Part shown: positions 7,160 to 15,278 of the stretch, piece by piece
Layout of the letters: the number at the start of each line of letters is the position of its first letter
Position numbering within the stretch: the stretch's first letter is position 1
Source: CAYVLA01 sp964549615 [NCBI: uncultured Thermococci archaeon]
Lineage (GTDB): Archaea; CAYQAE01; CAYVLA01
Direction: 5' to 3'
DNA: 23,302 nucleotides
Assembly: GCA_964549615.1 (NCBI GenBank)
Contig: CAZJVP010000091.1
Span: forward strand, 1 to 23,302
The notes under the pieces: model-generated
What the model saw: the letters and a program-made list of their open reading frames with translations, nothing else
Database searches by the model: none
Told to the model about the DNA's origin: nothing
Program-made: the position numbers and the translations under genes

Positions 7160-8364
7160 CGCGCCAGCGGTTTCATCCGCGTCTCCCGCACCTCTCTGTA
7201 GAGCTTCTTCTTGACCATCAGCGTCCACACGACGTAGCCAGCGATCATGGATGTGGCCGTCACCGCAAGCCACTCCGAGACGAACACCCAGAAGATGGCT
7301 CGGTTCCACAGGGCGAACGCAAGCCTTGTCAGCCGATCGTACTCCTGGCTGATCCCGTTTAGTGCCGTCTCAGTCGCCTCCATGTCGGCCTTGATGAAGC
7401 TGTTCCTAGCCTGTTTGTAGGCTTCGACCTGTGCCTGAATTCCAAGCTCCACCTGGCGGAGGTTGGCGCCGAACTTGTCTGCGAACTCGATGAAGGACAG
7501 AAGATACAGCCTCTGCTCGTAGACCTCCTTGAATCGGCCTCTAAGGCGATGCTCCAGCAGCACGTCGTCGGGGATCGGGGCCTGGGCCGTGAAGTAGATG
7601 AGATGTGCGAGCACGTCTTCGTGGTAGGGCCACCTGTAGAATGTCCCCTCGTCGATGTGCCACTTGTGAACGTAAGCGAATGAGACCCCATTTCCCCACA
7701 TCCAGTAGGCCATGTAGGGCTTGCCCTCGTTCACGGGCACGGTGGGTTCCATCTCGGCGATCGTGGTTGCCCCTGGCTTGGTCCAGGGCTTGTTGCTCGA
7801 AGATATCCAGACCTCCTGCCACGGAATATCGCGTGTGAGAGGGTGATTGGGGATCACGGGTATGCAGTGGAACTGCTCGGGAGGGCCGTAGAGCCCTGGC
7901 TTGTCGTCGACCGGCAGAATGTCCCCGATGGGCGTGAGGTACCACGAGGGGTGGCTTCCGCTGGTGGCAAAGGAGGACGAGTCGTCCGCCATCAAGAATC
8001 CGATTCCCGTCCGATTCATCTCCTCGATCAGCCACTTGATGAAAGGCCCCGGGAGGTCGGTGGCCGTCATGCCGTCCTCCACGACAACGTCGTACTTCGC
8101 TAAGAGCTCCTCGCGGCTCCTAGGGAGGTATATCCGCAGGTTCCTTTTGGCCTCCTCGCCCATGGACCATGCATGGGCCGGGACGGGCATCCACGAGATC
8201 CTTGGGTCCCTGACGAAGGTCGGCCCCGGGGAGGCGGGCTGCAACCATGCCTTGCCTATGTGGAGCATGCGTATGATGCCGGTTTCGGGGTCGGTCCTTG
8301 CAGCTGCCGCTGGGAACGATAGGATCAGGGCTAGGGCGACAAGAAGGATCGTGCTCTTCCCCAA
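7156..8364 (-). CDS. P1: membrane-anchored amidotransferase/ThuA-like ectodomain protein
   Basis: First of four paralogues. Features in order (402 aa): signal peptide (about 3-22, ending AAAARTD); strand IIRMLHIG; IYLPRSREELLAKYDVVVED; a helix followed by GIGFLMADDSSSF, which resembles the strand and elbow of class I glutamine amidotransferase-like and ThuA folds but lacks a nucleophilic Cys; HPLTRDIPW; GKPYMAYWMWGNG; AQAPIPDDVLLEHRLR; the helical FADKFGANLRQVE segment; a transmembrane helix in EWLAVTATSMIAGYVVW; and a basic tail ending KLYREVRETR. The start is a TTG at 8364, about 36 bases from a TATA box at 8395-8405. I infer a non-enzymatic or ligand-binding ectodomain. Family name and function unknown. 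Confidence 0.75.
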   Translation of the reverse strand: MGKSTILLVALALILSFPAAAARTDPETGIIRMLHIGKAWLQPASPGPTFVRDPRISWMPVPAHAWSMGEEAKRNLRIYLPRSREELLAKYDVVVEDGMTATDLPGPFIKWLIEEMNRTGIGFLMADDSSSFATSGSHPSWYLTPIGDILPVDDKPGLYGPPEQFHCIPVIPNHPLTRDIPWQEVWISSSNKPWTKPGATTIAEMEPTVPVNEGKPYMAYWMWGNGVSFAYVHKWHIDEGTFYRWPYHEDVLAHLIYFTAQAPIPDDVLLEHRLRGRFKEVYEQRLYLLSFIEFADKFGANLRQVELGIQAQVEAYKQARNSFIKADMEATETALNGISQEYDRLTRLAFALWNRAIFWVFVSEWLAVTATSMIAGYVVWTLMVKKKLYREVRETRMKPLAR

Positions 8365-8394
8365 ATCTGCCTCGCATCCGATGGGACGCTAGGC

Positions 8395-8405
8395 AAAATA
8401 AATCT
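8395..8405 (-). promoter_or_regulatory. TATA box for P1
   Basis: On the minus strand this reads AGATTTATTTT, centred about 36 bases upstream of the TTG start of P1. The same AGATTTAT core recurs upstream of P2. Confidence 0.5.
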
Positions 8406-8490
8406 CTCTTTTGTCGGCGTGCATCCGGGGATGGTCAGACCTATGGCAAAAACGCCCACCGCTAGCTCGCAGTTGTGATGGGAGCGTTCG

Positions 8491-8503
8491 TACCATTATT
8501 CTA
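8491..8503 (+). promoter_or_regulatory. TATA-like box for the FAD oxidoreductase gene
   Basis: TACCATTATTCTA is centred about 29 bases before ATG 8526, the spacing expected for a leaderless archaeal transcript. Confidence 0.4.
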
Positions 8504-8525
8504 GGCGTGGCGTTTGCCAGAGGCC

Positions 8526-9818
8526 ATGGGCATCTTTACGACCTTGTACGATGTGGTCGTGGCCGGGGGCGGGCCCGCTGGCTTCGGAGCCGCGTTGGCT
8601 GCCGCGAGGGAAGGAGCTAGGACGCTGTTGGTGGAGAGGTCCAACCATCTGGGAGGCATGGCCTCCACGGGCCTACCTTTCCTCAAATTCAACGATTCGT
8701 CGGGCCAGAGGATCTTCGGGATACCGGACGAGTTCGTGCGGCGTGCTGCCAAAGAAGGCTACACCCAGGACGATCTGGCCACGAGTAGCTGGATCGCCGT
8801 CGACAGGGAAGGGGTCAAGTTACTCTTTCAGGAAATGCTCGCGGAAGCAGGGGCGAGCATCCTTTACAGCTCATGGGTGGCAGGCATTGAGAAGGCGAGC
8901 GACCGCCGGATCAAGAGCGTGGCGGTGGTGTGCAAGGGCGGAACGAGGAAGGTGCGTGGAAGAGTCTACGTCGACTGCACCGGGGATGCGGATCTGGCGG
9001 CGCTGAGCGGGGTTCCATGCAGATTCGGAAGGGAGGACGGCAAGACGATGGGCATGAGCCTTCTATTCGCCCTAGGAAATGTCGATGTCAGCAGGTTCCT
9101 GGCGGCGGTCAAGGGTCGATGGCCGCAGCTGGTCAAGGAATCAGGAATGGTGATTCCCGAGGAGATCAAGCGCAACACCTTCTTGGACGAGACGAGGTTC
9201 ATGCCGTTCATGGTGGTGCCCAGCAGGCCGGGCGAGATCGTGTTCAACTGGGTCCAGCAGGTGCTTGACCGCAATCCGCTGGACCCTGAGGACCTCAGCC
9301 TAGCCCAGGCCGAGGCGCTCAGGAGGATTCACATTCTCTTCTCCAAGGTCATGCGCCCATACATCCCGGGATGCGAGAGGGCCTATGTGGCCGAGACGGC
9401 GTCGCAGATGGGGGTACGCGAAAGCAGGAGGATCGTCGGAGCGTACACGCTGACCGAGGACGATTGTCGGCAAGGACGGGATTTTCCGGACACCGTCGCG
9501 CTGTGCACTTATCCGTTCGATCTGCATGCGTCGAGCAGGAAGGATTCAAGGCCGTTCATCATAGATAAGGACTTTAGCGGCCTCATCAAGATCCCCTACA
9601 GGATCATGGTTCCCGCCAGGGGGCCATCCAACCTTCTTGTGGCCGGCAGGTCGGTTTCGGCTGACCGGATGGCCTTAAGCTCCATCCGGGTCATGGTGCC
9701 TTGCATGTCAATGGGCGAGGCCGCAGGTCACGCAGCTGCGATGGCGGCGTCGGAGGGCAAGCGCGTGAGGGATGTGGACATCGCCAGGCTCAGGTCGCGG
9801 CTTGACCTGAGATACTGA
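8526..9818 (+). CDS. FAD-dependent oxidoreductase (FAD_oxidored / PF12831-like)
   Basis: A 430-aa flavoprotein. The N-terminal Rossmann fold is clear: DVVVAGGGPAGFGAALAAAR (about 9-28) with the ribose-binding acidic residue in LLVER and the HLGGMAS loop behind it. VDCTGDADLAALSG in the middle and the C-terminal AGRSVSADRMALSSIRVM then GEAAGHAAAMA complete the FAD site. This family is common beside sulfatases, glycosidases and uroporphyrinogen-decarboxylase-like genes in glycan-degrading microbes, but its substrates are mostly unknown. I chose ATG 8526, 29 bases from an AT-rich box at 8491-8503, so the message may be leaderless. A TTG at 8514 is an alternative. It is divergent from P1. Confidence 0.85.
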   Translation: MGIFTTLYDVVVAGGGPAGFGAALAAAREGARTLLVERSNHLGGMASTGLPFLKFNDSSGQRIFGIPDEFVRRAAKEGYTQDDLATSSWIAVDREGVKLLFQEMLAEAGASILYSSWVAGIEKASDRRIKSVAVVCKGGTRKVRGRVYVDCTGDADLAALSGVPCRFGREDGKTMGMSLLFALGNVDVSRFLAAVKGRWPQLVKESGMVIPEEIKRNTFLDETRFMPFMVVPSRPGEIVFNWVQQVLDRNPLDPEDLSLAQAEALRRIHILFSKVMRPYIPGCERAYVAETASQMGVRESRRIVGAYTLTEDDCRQGRDFPDTVALCTYPFDLHASSRKDSRPFIIDKDFSGLIKIPYRIMVPARGPSNLLVAGRSVSADRMALSSIRVMVPCMSMGEAAGHAAAMAASEGKRVRDVDIARLRSRLDLRY

Positions 9819-9851
9819 TTCCCGCCTAGGTAACAGTTTTGAAAGGCGAAT

Positions 9852-9868
9852 CCCCCGTGCTGCGGGGG
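9852..9868 (+). other. GC-rich hairpin immediately upstream of the 59-aa gene
   Basis: CCCCCG, a five-base loop TGCTG and CGGGGG form a perfect 6-bp stem that ends five bases before the ATG at 9873. Its 3' arm overlaps the purine-rich GGGGGCAGG that would act as the ribosome-binding site. It may therefore hide the start site, or it may belong to the end of the FAD oxidoreductase transcript. An AT-rich segment AACAGTTTTGAAAGG lies just before it at 9831-9845. Confidence 0.4.
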
Positions 9869-9872
9869 CAGG

Positions 9873-10052
9873 ATGTTGAAGATCATATGCTATAAGGGGC
9901 GGTGCAGGCACAACGTCAAGGGCGAGTGTGCAAGGACCCAGGTTACGATCGATGAGCTTGGCATGTGCACCGATTCCCGCGAAACCTCGCAGTACCCACA
10001 GGAGATGCTGAGGAGCAAGGCTCGCCCGAAGCCGCCGGACGGGGCAACATAG
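9873..10052 (+). CDS. Small four-cysteine protein, DUF1540-like (59 aa)
   Basis: A short gene whose product begins MLKIICYKGRCRHNVKGEC and continues ARTQVTIDELGMCTDS, giving Cys6, Cys11, Cys19 and Cys32. The pattern C-x4-C-(x)-HN-(x)-G-x-C-(x)n-I-x-ID-x3-G-x-C is like that of DUF1540-type small metal-binding proteins, where a knuckle of four cysteines probably holds zinc or iron. The C-terminal third is Lys/Arg/Pro-rich (RSKARPKPPDG). Translation starts at ATG 9873 after GGGGGCAGG. It lies 54 bases downstream of the FAD oxidoreductase gene on the same strand and could be co-transcribed. Function unknown. Confidence 0.65.
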   Translation: MLKIICYKGRCRHNVKGECARTQVTIDELGMCTDSRETSQYPQEMLRSKARPKPPDGAT

Positions 10053-10135
10053 GACGGCGTCCCGGTCCTCAGGGAACATCTCTGTTTTCTCCTTCCCCGG
10101 CAGCCAGCGATCCCCAGGGGAGGGCATGGAACCCA

Positions 10136-10144
10136 TTTTAAGCT
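10136..10144 (+). promoter_or_regulatory. TATA-like box for the PKD-protein gene
   Basis: TTTTAAGC within ACCCATTTTAAGCTG is centred about 52 bases before ATG 10190 and 28 bases before an in-frame TTG at 10166. It therefore leaves the start choice open. Confidence 0.4.
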
Positions 10145-10189
10145 GCCGTACGCGACGCAGCATCGTTGCATGCAACTAGGACCCGAATC

Positions 10190-11650
10190 ATGCGGATTCC
10201 GCTGATCGCCTTCGCCGTGGGCTTGTCGCTGGCAGTGGCCAACGCTGAGAACCTTCCGCCCGTTGCCAACTTCACCTTCTCGCCTAGTCGGCCAACCGTT
10301 AGGGACGTCGTCGAGTTCGTAGATCACTCCGTCGACCCGGACGGATCGGTGGTCTCCTGGCTTTGGTACTTCGGCGACGGCTCAAGCTCCACTGCCCGGA
10401 ACCCAAAGCACATCTACACCATCAAGGGCCATTACCTGATCAACCTGATCGTCTCGGACGACCAGGGCGCAACGGGCATGGCCTACGCCTTCATCGACGT
10501 CGTGAACCTGCCGCCGGAGGCAGACTTCATCTTCTCCCCAGGCCGTCCCACCATCAAGGACGACATCGTATTCAACGACACGTCAATTGACCCCGACGGC
10601 CCGATCGTGTGGTGGCTGTGGAGGTTTGGGGACGGCTCGAATTCCACATCGAGGGACCCGGTTCACCGGTACGAGAGCCGGGGCCAGTACCGCGTTAGCC
10701 TCGAGGTCAGGGACGAAGATGGCTTAGCCAGCGTGGTCGAGAGGGTGGTGGAGGTCGTGAACATCCCGCCTGAGGCTAACTTCTCCTTCTCCCCGGAGGT
10801 TGGAAGAAGGGACGGGGACGTTCTGTTCACCGATCTGTCCACGGACCACGACGGCTCGGTGGTCTCTTGGATCTGGGATTTCGGGGACGGTTCCAAGTCG
10901 GACGCGCAGAATCCAAGGCACAGGTACGATTCGTTGGGGGTTTTCCTGGTGAACCTCACCGTGTTCGATGACGAAGGGACGTCGGGCTCCTTGATCAGGC
11001 CCCTGGAGGTCCTCAACTCGCCTCCGGTGGCGAACTTCTCTTTCTCCCCCGGGCGGCCCCCTGCCGGCCAGCCAGCGTCCTTCGTTGATCTCTCGAGCGA
11101 TCCGGATGGGTCCGTCGTATCTTGGCTGTGGACGTTCGGGGACGGCGCGATCTCGACTGCCCAGAATCCCGCTCACACCTACGCCGAGAGGGGCATCTAC
11201 CTCGTTGTCCTGAACGTGACCGACAGCGACGGTGCACAGGCCAACGCGTCGGGCTATGTGCGTGTCATCGGCGTGCCTCCTAGGGCAGATTTCTCCTTCT
11301 CGCCAAGCAGGCCCAGAGTAGGGGAGGCGATAACCTTCTCCGATGCATCTCAGGATCCCGACAGCGGAATCTTCACATGGCTTTGGGACTTCGGCGACGG
11401 TTCCACATCAGGGCTGAAAACCACCAAACACGCGTACCGGAAGGCGGGAAGGTACTACGTCAACCTGACCATCTGGGATGATGACGGCTTGCCGGCCTCG
11501 GTGGTGAAGGCCGTGGACGTCAGGGCCCCCTGGGTCTTGCTCGCGTGGATGGTGGTGCTTCTTCCCATCGGCGCACTTGTCCTGGCAATCGTTGTGACGT
11601 GGAAGAGGAAGGGAGGCGCGCGGGGCAAGGCCTACACGCACGAAACGTAG
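10190..11650 (+). CDS. Surface protein with five tandem PKD domains and a C-terminal membrane anchor
   Basis: A 486-aa exported protein. A signal peptide (about 1-19, ending AVANAEN) is followed by five consecutive PKD domains of about 85-87 residues each, from residue 21 to about 447. Each starts with PP-A-F-FSP and carries SWLWYFGDGS-like and NP-H-Y motifs, the hallmark of this beta-sandwich. A transmembrane helix (about 452-474) and a basic tail KRKGGARGKAY follow. PKD domains in archaeal S-layer-associated proteins mediate protein-protein or carbohydrate contacts. No catalytic domain is present, so it is probably a stalk, spacer or adhesion protein. An in-frame TTG at 10166 would add eight residues. 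It is convergent with the nitrilase-family gene. Confidence 0.9.
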   Translation: MRIPLIAFAVGLSLAVANAENLPPVANFTFSPSRPTVRDVVEFVDHSVDPDGSVVSWLWYFGDGSSSTARNPKHIYTIKGHYLINLIVSDDQGATGMAYAFIDVVNLPPEADFIFSPGRPTIKDDIVFNDTSIDPDGPIVWWLWRFGDGSNSTSRDPVHRYESRGQYRVSLEVRDEDGLASVVERVVEVVNIPPEANFSFSPEVGRRDGDVLFTDLSTDHDGSVVSWIWDFGDGSKSDAQNPRHRYDSLGVFLVNLTVFDDEGTSGSLIRPLEVLNSPPVANFSFSPGRPPAGQPASFVDLSSDPDGSVVSWLWTFGDGAISTAQNPAHTYAERGIYLVVLNVTDSDGAQANASGYVRVIGVPPRADFSFSPSRPRVGEAITFSDASQDPDSGIFTWLWDFGDGSTSGLKTTKHAYRKAGRYYVNLTIWDDDGLPASVVKAVDVRAPWVLLAWMVVLLPIGALVLAIVVTWKRKGGARGKAYTHET

Positions 11651-11703
11651 GTCACGCTGGCAGCCGATCGGCCGGCGAGGCGCTCGGAATCGCCATGGGG
11701 CAG

Positions 11704-12588
11704 TCAGTGTGTGTCGAGGCGGTAGTATCCCTTGTCGGTGAGAATCCCGTCCACATCGTAACCCCTTTCCTTCAGCACCGCGGCAAAGTCTGTTCCTTTG
11801 GCGACGGGCCCCTCTGGTTTGACCTTCACGACGGTGAGCGCCTCTGCGTCCTCCCCGAATGGGCCCTGCGCTAGGATCTTGCCTCCGGGCCCCACCGCAA
11901 GCGAGCAACCTATGCACTTCCGGCCCTTCCACGGGCCTGCCGTGATCCAACCCACGTTGCTGACGCCGACCGTCGTGAGATCGTAGAGCTTTCCCAGAAG
12001 GCAGTAAGATCTCTTCCACGTTTCACCATATGGCTTGCTCGTGTTGTCGTAGTCCGCGTCCACCGCCCAGGCGGAGGGGGAGAGGAGCAGGTTGCAGCCC
12101 ATCCGGGCCAGAGAATGGCCCAGGACCAAGGAGTTCGGAAAGTTGTCGGCGCAAATGGCAATCCCCATGTTTGCGAGCGGCGTCTCGACGACTCTCAGAG
12201 AGGTGCCTATCGAGTAGAGATTGTGAGCTATGCTGAGCTCGTTGATCTTGCGGTGCTTCGTCAGTATCCTGCCTTGCGGCGAAACCAAGATGGCGGAGTT
12301 GTAGATCCGGTCTCCGCACCTCTCCACCAGGCCGGCCGCGACGAAAAGTCCGTGCTTCTTGGCCGCTCTGGATATCTGACGAGAACGCGGGCCTGGAATG
12401 CTCTGCGATCTGGTTCGCGCGCTCGGATGAGTCCAGCCCAGATCAAGGCACTCCGGCAGGACGACGACCGAGCACCCCTCATCCGATGCACGGCCTATCA
12501 TGTCGACGGCCCTTCGGAGGTTAGCTTTCGGAGCGCCGCCCTCCACAAGCATCTGTCCCATTCCGAGTTTGAAGGTGCGTCTTCTCAC
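11704..12588 (-). CDS. Carbon-nitrogen hydrolase (nitrilase superfamily amidohydrolase)
   Basis: A 294-aa cytoplasmic enzyme of the nitrilase/amidase superfamily, which cleaves C-N bonds of amides, nitriles or carbamoyl compounds. The catalytic triad is visible: Glu46 in VVVLPECLDLGW, Lys114 in KHRKINE and Cys146 in MGIAICADNFPN. The last motif has Asp-Asn instead of the common Asp-x-Arg/Glu after Cys-Ala, which suggests a divergent substrate pocket. Length is normal. The start is a GTG at 12588, preceded by AAGGCGAGACAT. The C-terminal 30 residues (RGYDVDGILTDKGYYRLDTH) extend past the core fold. Neighbours give no pathway; the polytopic membrane protein gene lies upstream on the same strand, 97 bases away. 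Confidence 0.88.
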   Translation of the reverse strand: MRRRTFKLGMGQMLVEGGAPKANLRRAVDMIGRASDEGCSVVVLPECLDLGWTHPSARTRSQSIPGPRSRQISRAAKKHGLFVAAGLVERCGDRIYNSAILVSPQGRILTKHRKINELSIAHNLYSIGTSLRVVETPLANMGIAICADNFPNSLVLGHSLARMGCNLLLSPSAWAVDADYDNTSKPYGETWKRSYCLLGKLYDLTTVGVSNVGWITAGPWKGRKCIGCSLAVGPGGKILAQGPFGEDAEALTVVKVKPEGPVAKGTDFAAVLKERGYDVDGILTDKGYYRLDTH

Positions 12589-12685
12589 ATGTCTCGCCTT
12601 ACCGCGGTGATGATCAGGGTGTCATGGGGGTGAAACGATAGCTGATGGCCGGCATCCGAAAGCTTCCGCTGTCTCGGCTGTGGGG

Positions 12686-13198
12686 CTATCGCAGTTGTCG
12701 GATCTGCACGTACGCCCCGGCGATCGCAGCCAGGAGCGCGATGATCAGCGATGCCGCCACGACCATCCCGGCATTTCCCAGGATGGCTAAGAGACCGCTG
12801 AAGATGAGCGCTGCTCCAGCGAAGGCGGTGGCTACGGAGAGGTAGTACTTGAACAGGACAAGGCCTATGACGAAGGCTATCACTCCCGCGAGGATCGCCA
12901 GAATCTGATTGGATGTGGCGGCGAGAGCGACAACGTAGCCGATTATGCCTAGCATGATGCCGAAGATGATCTTGATGATCGCAAGGCTCAGGAAGCCCAG
13001 CACAAGGAAGGCGAGTAGGGCTGCGACGAGGGGGATTGGGGGACCGTAGCGGGGCTCTAGCAGCGTGAACGCAAACTTTGCGCCGGCAAGACCCGCCCCA
13101 AGGAAGACCAGCACCTTGATGATCTTCCTGCCGACGAATGCCAGCCCAAGGCCGACCAACACCGTTGCGACGGCGATCGGAACAGGTATTTCGACCAA
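12686..13198 (-). CDS. Polytopic membrane protein, possibly DUF4203/TMEM198-like
   Basis: A 170-aa protein made almost entirely of hydrophobic helices (six or seven), with Gly- and Ala-rich segments such as FLGAGLAGAKFAF and a short cytoplasmic tail YVQIRQLR. The overall pattern resembles DUF4203/TMEM198-type proteins, but this is an impression from composition, not a motif match. The start is a TTG at 13198, about 41 bases downstream of an archaeal TATA box (complement of 13234-13244, GAGATTTAAGA). Role unknown. It may be co-transcribed with the nitrilase-family gene downstream. Confidence 0.7.
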   Translation of the reverse strand: MVEIPVPIAVATVLVGLGLAFVGRKIIKVLVFLGAGLAGAKFAFTLLEPRYGPPIPLVAALLAFLVLGFLSLAIIKIIFGIMLGIIGYVVALAATSNQILAILAGVIAFVIGLVLFKYYLSVATAFAGAALIFSGLLAILGNAGMVVAASLIIALLAAIAGAYVQIRQLR

Positions 13199-13233
13199 AG
13201 TCTAAACACCGCGCGGGCGTTTGAGCACCTCTC

Positions 13234-13244
13234 TCTTAAATCTC
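13234..13244 (-). promoter_or_regulatory. TATA box for the polytopic membrane protein gene
   Basis: The minus strand reads GAGATTTAAGA, centred about 41 bases upstream of the TTG start at 13198. Confidence 0.5.
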
Positions 13245-13279
13245 GCCGCTGCGGCGCGCCCTGGGTGCGATGATTGGAG

Positions 13280-14494
13280 CTAGCATTGATGGAGACGGGT
13301 TATGGCGGTCTCCCTGTAGAACCTGCGCCTGACCATGATGGTCCAAAGGATGAAACCGCATATCATGCCCGTGGCAGCGACCACGAGCCATTCGGTGAAG
13401 TAGACCCAGAAAAGCGCCTCATCCTTCAGCTTCCAGATCCTCTGCGACGCGATAAACATGTCGTCCAAAGCGGCCTGCAGGCGGGCCACGGACGTCTCAA
13501 GGTCCGCATCCATGTAGGCCTGCTTGCCTGCCTTCTCGTTGCTGGAGATCTCGGCCAGCATTCTTTCGGCCTCGTTCAGGTTGGCCCCGAACCGCGCAAC
13601 GAACTCCATCACGCTCTGCATCGTCTCGAGAAGGCTCTTGTAGTCCATCATCAGGCTCCGCGCCTTGTGTGCGAGCTCGACGTCTTGGGGCACCTCGTTG
13701 CCCGTTATGTAGGCCGCAAGGTTCAGCGCGAAATCGCCGTAGTAGGGCCATCTGAGGAAGTCGATTCCCCCGTACGGCGTCCAGTCCGACGTCATGGCGA
13801 AAGAGGCCCCCTCCCCGATGGCCTCGTAGACCATGAGCGGATGGGTCCTGCCGCCGGCCTTGCGGTAGTTTGCTAGGAGCCTCGAGGATGGTTTGAGTTC
13901 GACGATGTTGCAGCCGTGGAAAACCCCGTACGGGCCGAGGGAGTCAAAGGGCAGGGACCTCATCAGTTTGTCGTTGCGATCCACGACCTCCAGCACCCCG
14001 GCCTGGGAGAGAGATTGGTCGCCCATGTCCCAGCCGCGCGGAATGCAGATGACGGGAAGGGCGTCCTGCAGGACGGTGTCGCCCCATGGCGAGTCCAGGA
14101 AAGGGGTTCCGCCGAAGCTACCGTAGCCCCCTATCATCAGCAGCCCCAGCCCTCCCTCGATCACCGAGTTCCTGAACCAGTAGACGTAGTCGGTGCGGAA
14201 GTTCTGGACTATCGCGTCGCTCATGATCAGGAGGTCGTACTTGTCCAGGAGGTCCTGGTAGCTTCGCGGCATGAAGATCCGCATCTTCTTGTCTATCTGC
14301 AGGGCCGTTCCGGTCATGCCGGTCAGGGCGACGACGCTTGTCAGTGGGTCTGTCACGAAGGTCGGGTAGGGGCTTGGGGCAAAAGCATCTCCGTAGTAGA
14401 GGATCCGGATGACCCCCGTGGCCGGATCCCTTCTGGGATCCCTTGCCAGCCCGGGCTCAACCACCAGGTTTAGAACGATCACTGCGACGAGCAT
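13280..14494 (-). CDS. P2: membrane-anchored amidotransferase/ThuA-like ectodomain protein
   Basis: Second paralogue, 404 aa from ATG 14494. This start gives a clean signal peptide (LVAVIVLNLVVEPGLARD) and a length matching P1 and P3. A frame open to 14785 is rejected because the TATA box (complement of 14536-14546, AGATTTATGCG) predicts transcription starting near 14518. The ectodomain has VIRILYYGDA, IFMPRSYQDLLDKYDLLIMS and GGLGLLMIGGYGSFGGTPF; this last motif is the closest of the four to the glutamine-amidotransferase-like (PF07090) and ThuA pattern. There is no Cys at the elbow. Then come the FVARFGANLNEAERML helix, the transmembrane EWLVVAATGMICGFILW and a tail with RRRFYRETAITR. Function unknown. 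Confidence 0.78.
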   Translation of the reverse strand: MLVAVIVLNLVVEPGLARDPRRDPATGVIRILYYGDAFAPSPYPTFVTDPLTSVVALTGMTGTALQIDKKMRIFMPRSYQDLLDKYDLLIMSDAIVQNFRTDYVYWFRNSVIEGGLGLLMIGGYGSFGGTPFLDSPWGDTVLQDALPVICIPRGWDMGDQSLSQAGVLEVVDRNDKLMRSLPFDSLGPYGVFHGCNIVELKPSSRLLANYRKAGGRTHPLMVYEAIGEGASFAMTSDWTPYGGIDFLRWPYYGDFALNLAAYITGNEVPQDVELAHKARSLMMDYKSLLETMQSVMEFVARFGANLNEAERMLAEISSNEKAGKQAYMDADLETSVARLQAALDDMFIASQRIWKLKDEALFWVYFTEWLVVAATGMICGFILWTIMVRRRFYRETAITRLHQC

Positions 14495-14867
14495 CTCTCT
14501 AAGGCTGCGCAAAGCGAACCATTTTCGCCCGTAACGCATAAATCTGTCATGTAAGGGAGCGAGGCTCCGCTTGCACAGGGTAGTTTGGTAAGGCGAAGCC
14601 TGTTGCCGCAGTTCGCGCAGGCTAGTCTTCCGCTTATCGCGATCCAGAGCTGGGCAAACAGTTCTTTCCAGTGCCCAGCCCTCGAGAACTGCGAGGGGTG
14701 GATCAGGATGCTTTGTTCCGGCCATCGCAGCATCGCAGGAGCCTACCCCCATCGATGAGGAGTCCATCCTCATCTCGTTGAGCACGTTGGGGTCAGGTAA
14801 GCAAAGCTGAACGGGGTTGCGGTGTTGAAAACGGTTTTATGGTCCTTATGCCTATGGGCGATCTTGC
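14495..14867. promoter_or_regulatory. Divergent intergenic region between P2 and the MNT/HEPN pair
   Basis: 373 bases. The P2 TATA box is at 14536-14546 (minus strand AGATTTATGCG). A box GGTTTTATGG at 14833-14842 precedes the nucleotidyltransferase ATG by about 30 bases, predicting a leaderless transcript. Between them I see only small inverted repeats: GGAGC-GAG-GCTCC at 14556-14568 and AGCCTG...CAGGCT at about 14598-14629. Both minus-strand and plus-strand frames cross the region but show no recognisable protein. Confidence 0.4.
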
Positions 14868-15278
14868 ATGTTGCTGACGTGCGGAAGGTGCGCGTATGAG
14901 TGGAACTACGGGGGAAAGAGCGAGCGGTACGCTTCATGCCCGCGCTGCAGGAAGAGGGTGAAGATCCTGCCAAGGTCCAAGGACACGAACGCCGTCGTTG
15001 AATCCCTGAGAAAGGCAATGCCGGAGCTCGCCGCGCGCTACGGGGTGAAGCGCCTGGCCCTTTTCGGATCCTTCGTCCGAGGGGAGCAGCGGCCGGACAG
15101 CGATGTCGACGTGGTTGTGGAGCTCAAACGTCCGCTGGGATTTGAGTTCGTGGATCTAGCGGAACAGCTGGAGAGGGCAGTCGGGTGCAAGGTGGATCTG
15201 CTGACCCCTGCGGGGGTGAGATCGATAAGGGTGCCCGCCGTTAGGAAGCGAATCGAAGAGAGTCTTGTCTATGTCTGA
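14868..15278 (+). CDS. Zinc-ribbon MNT-type nucleotidyltransferase (MntA-like antitoxin)
   Basis: A 136-aa protein with two parts. Residues 1-33 form a zinc ribbon: CGRC (Cys5, Cys8) and CPRC (Cys24, Cys27) flanking EWNYGGK. Residues 40-136 form a minimal nucleotidyltransferase: LFGSFVRGEQ with Gly67-Ser68, the paired aspartates Asp79 and Asp81 in DSDVDVVVEL, and a third aspartate at 110 in KVDLLT. In characterised MntA/HepT systems this enzyme AMPylates the HEPN toxin on a tyrosine and so neutralises it. The next gene encodes that partner and overlaps this one by 8 bases. The zinc ribbon is not part of the minimal MNT fold and may help bind RNA, DNA or the toxin. Confidence 0.88.
   Translation: MLLTCGRCAYEWNYGGKSERYASCPRCRKRVKILPRSKDTNAVVESLRKAMPELAARYGVKRLALFGSFVRGEQRPDSDVDVVVELKRPLGFEFVDLAEQLERAVGCKVDLLTPAGVRSIRVPAVRKRIEESLVYV

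Noticed and set aside
14495-14785. N-terminal extension of P2
   Set aside because: It would put about 97 residues before the signal peptide and lies mostly upstream of the TATA box at 14536-14546.
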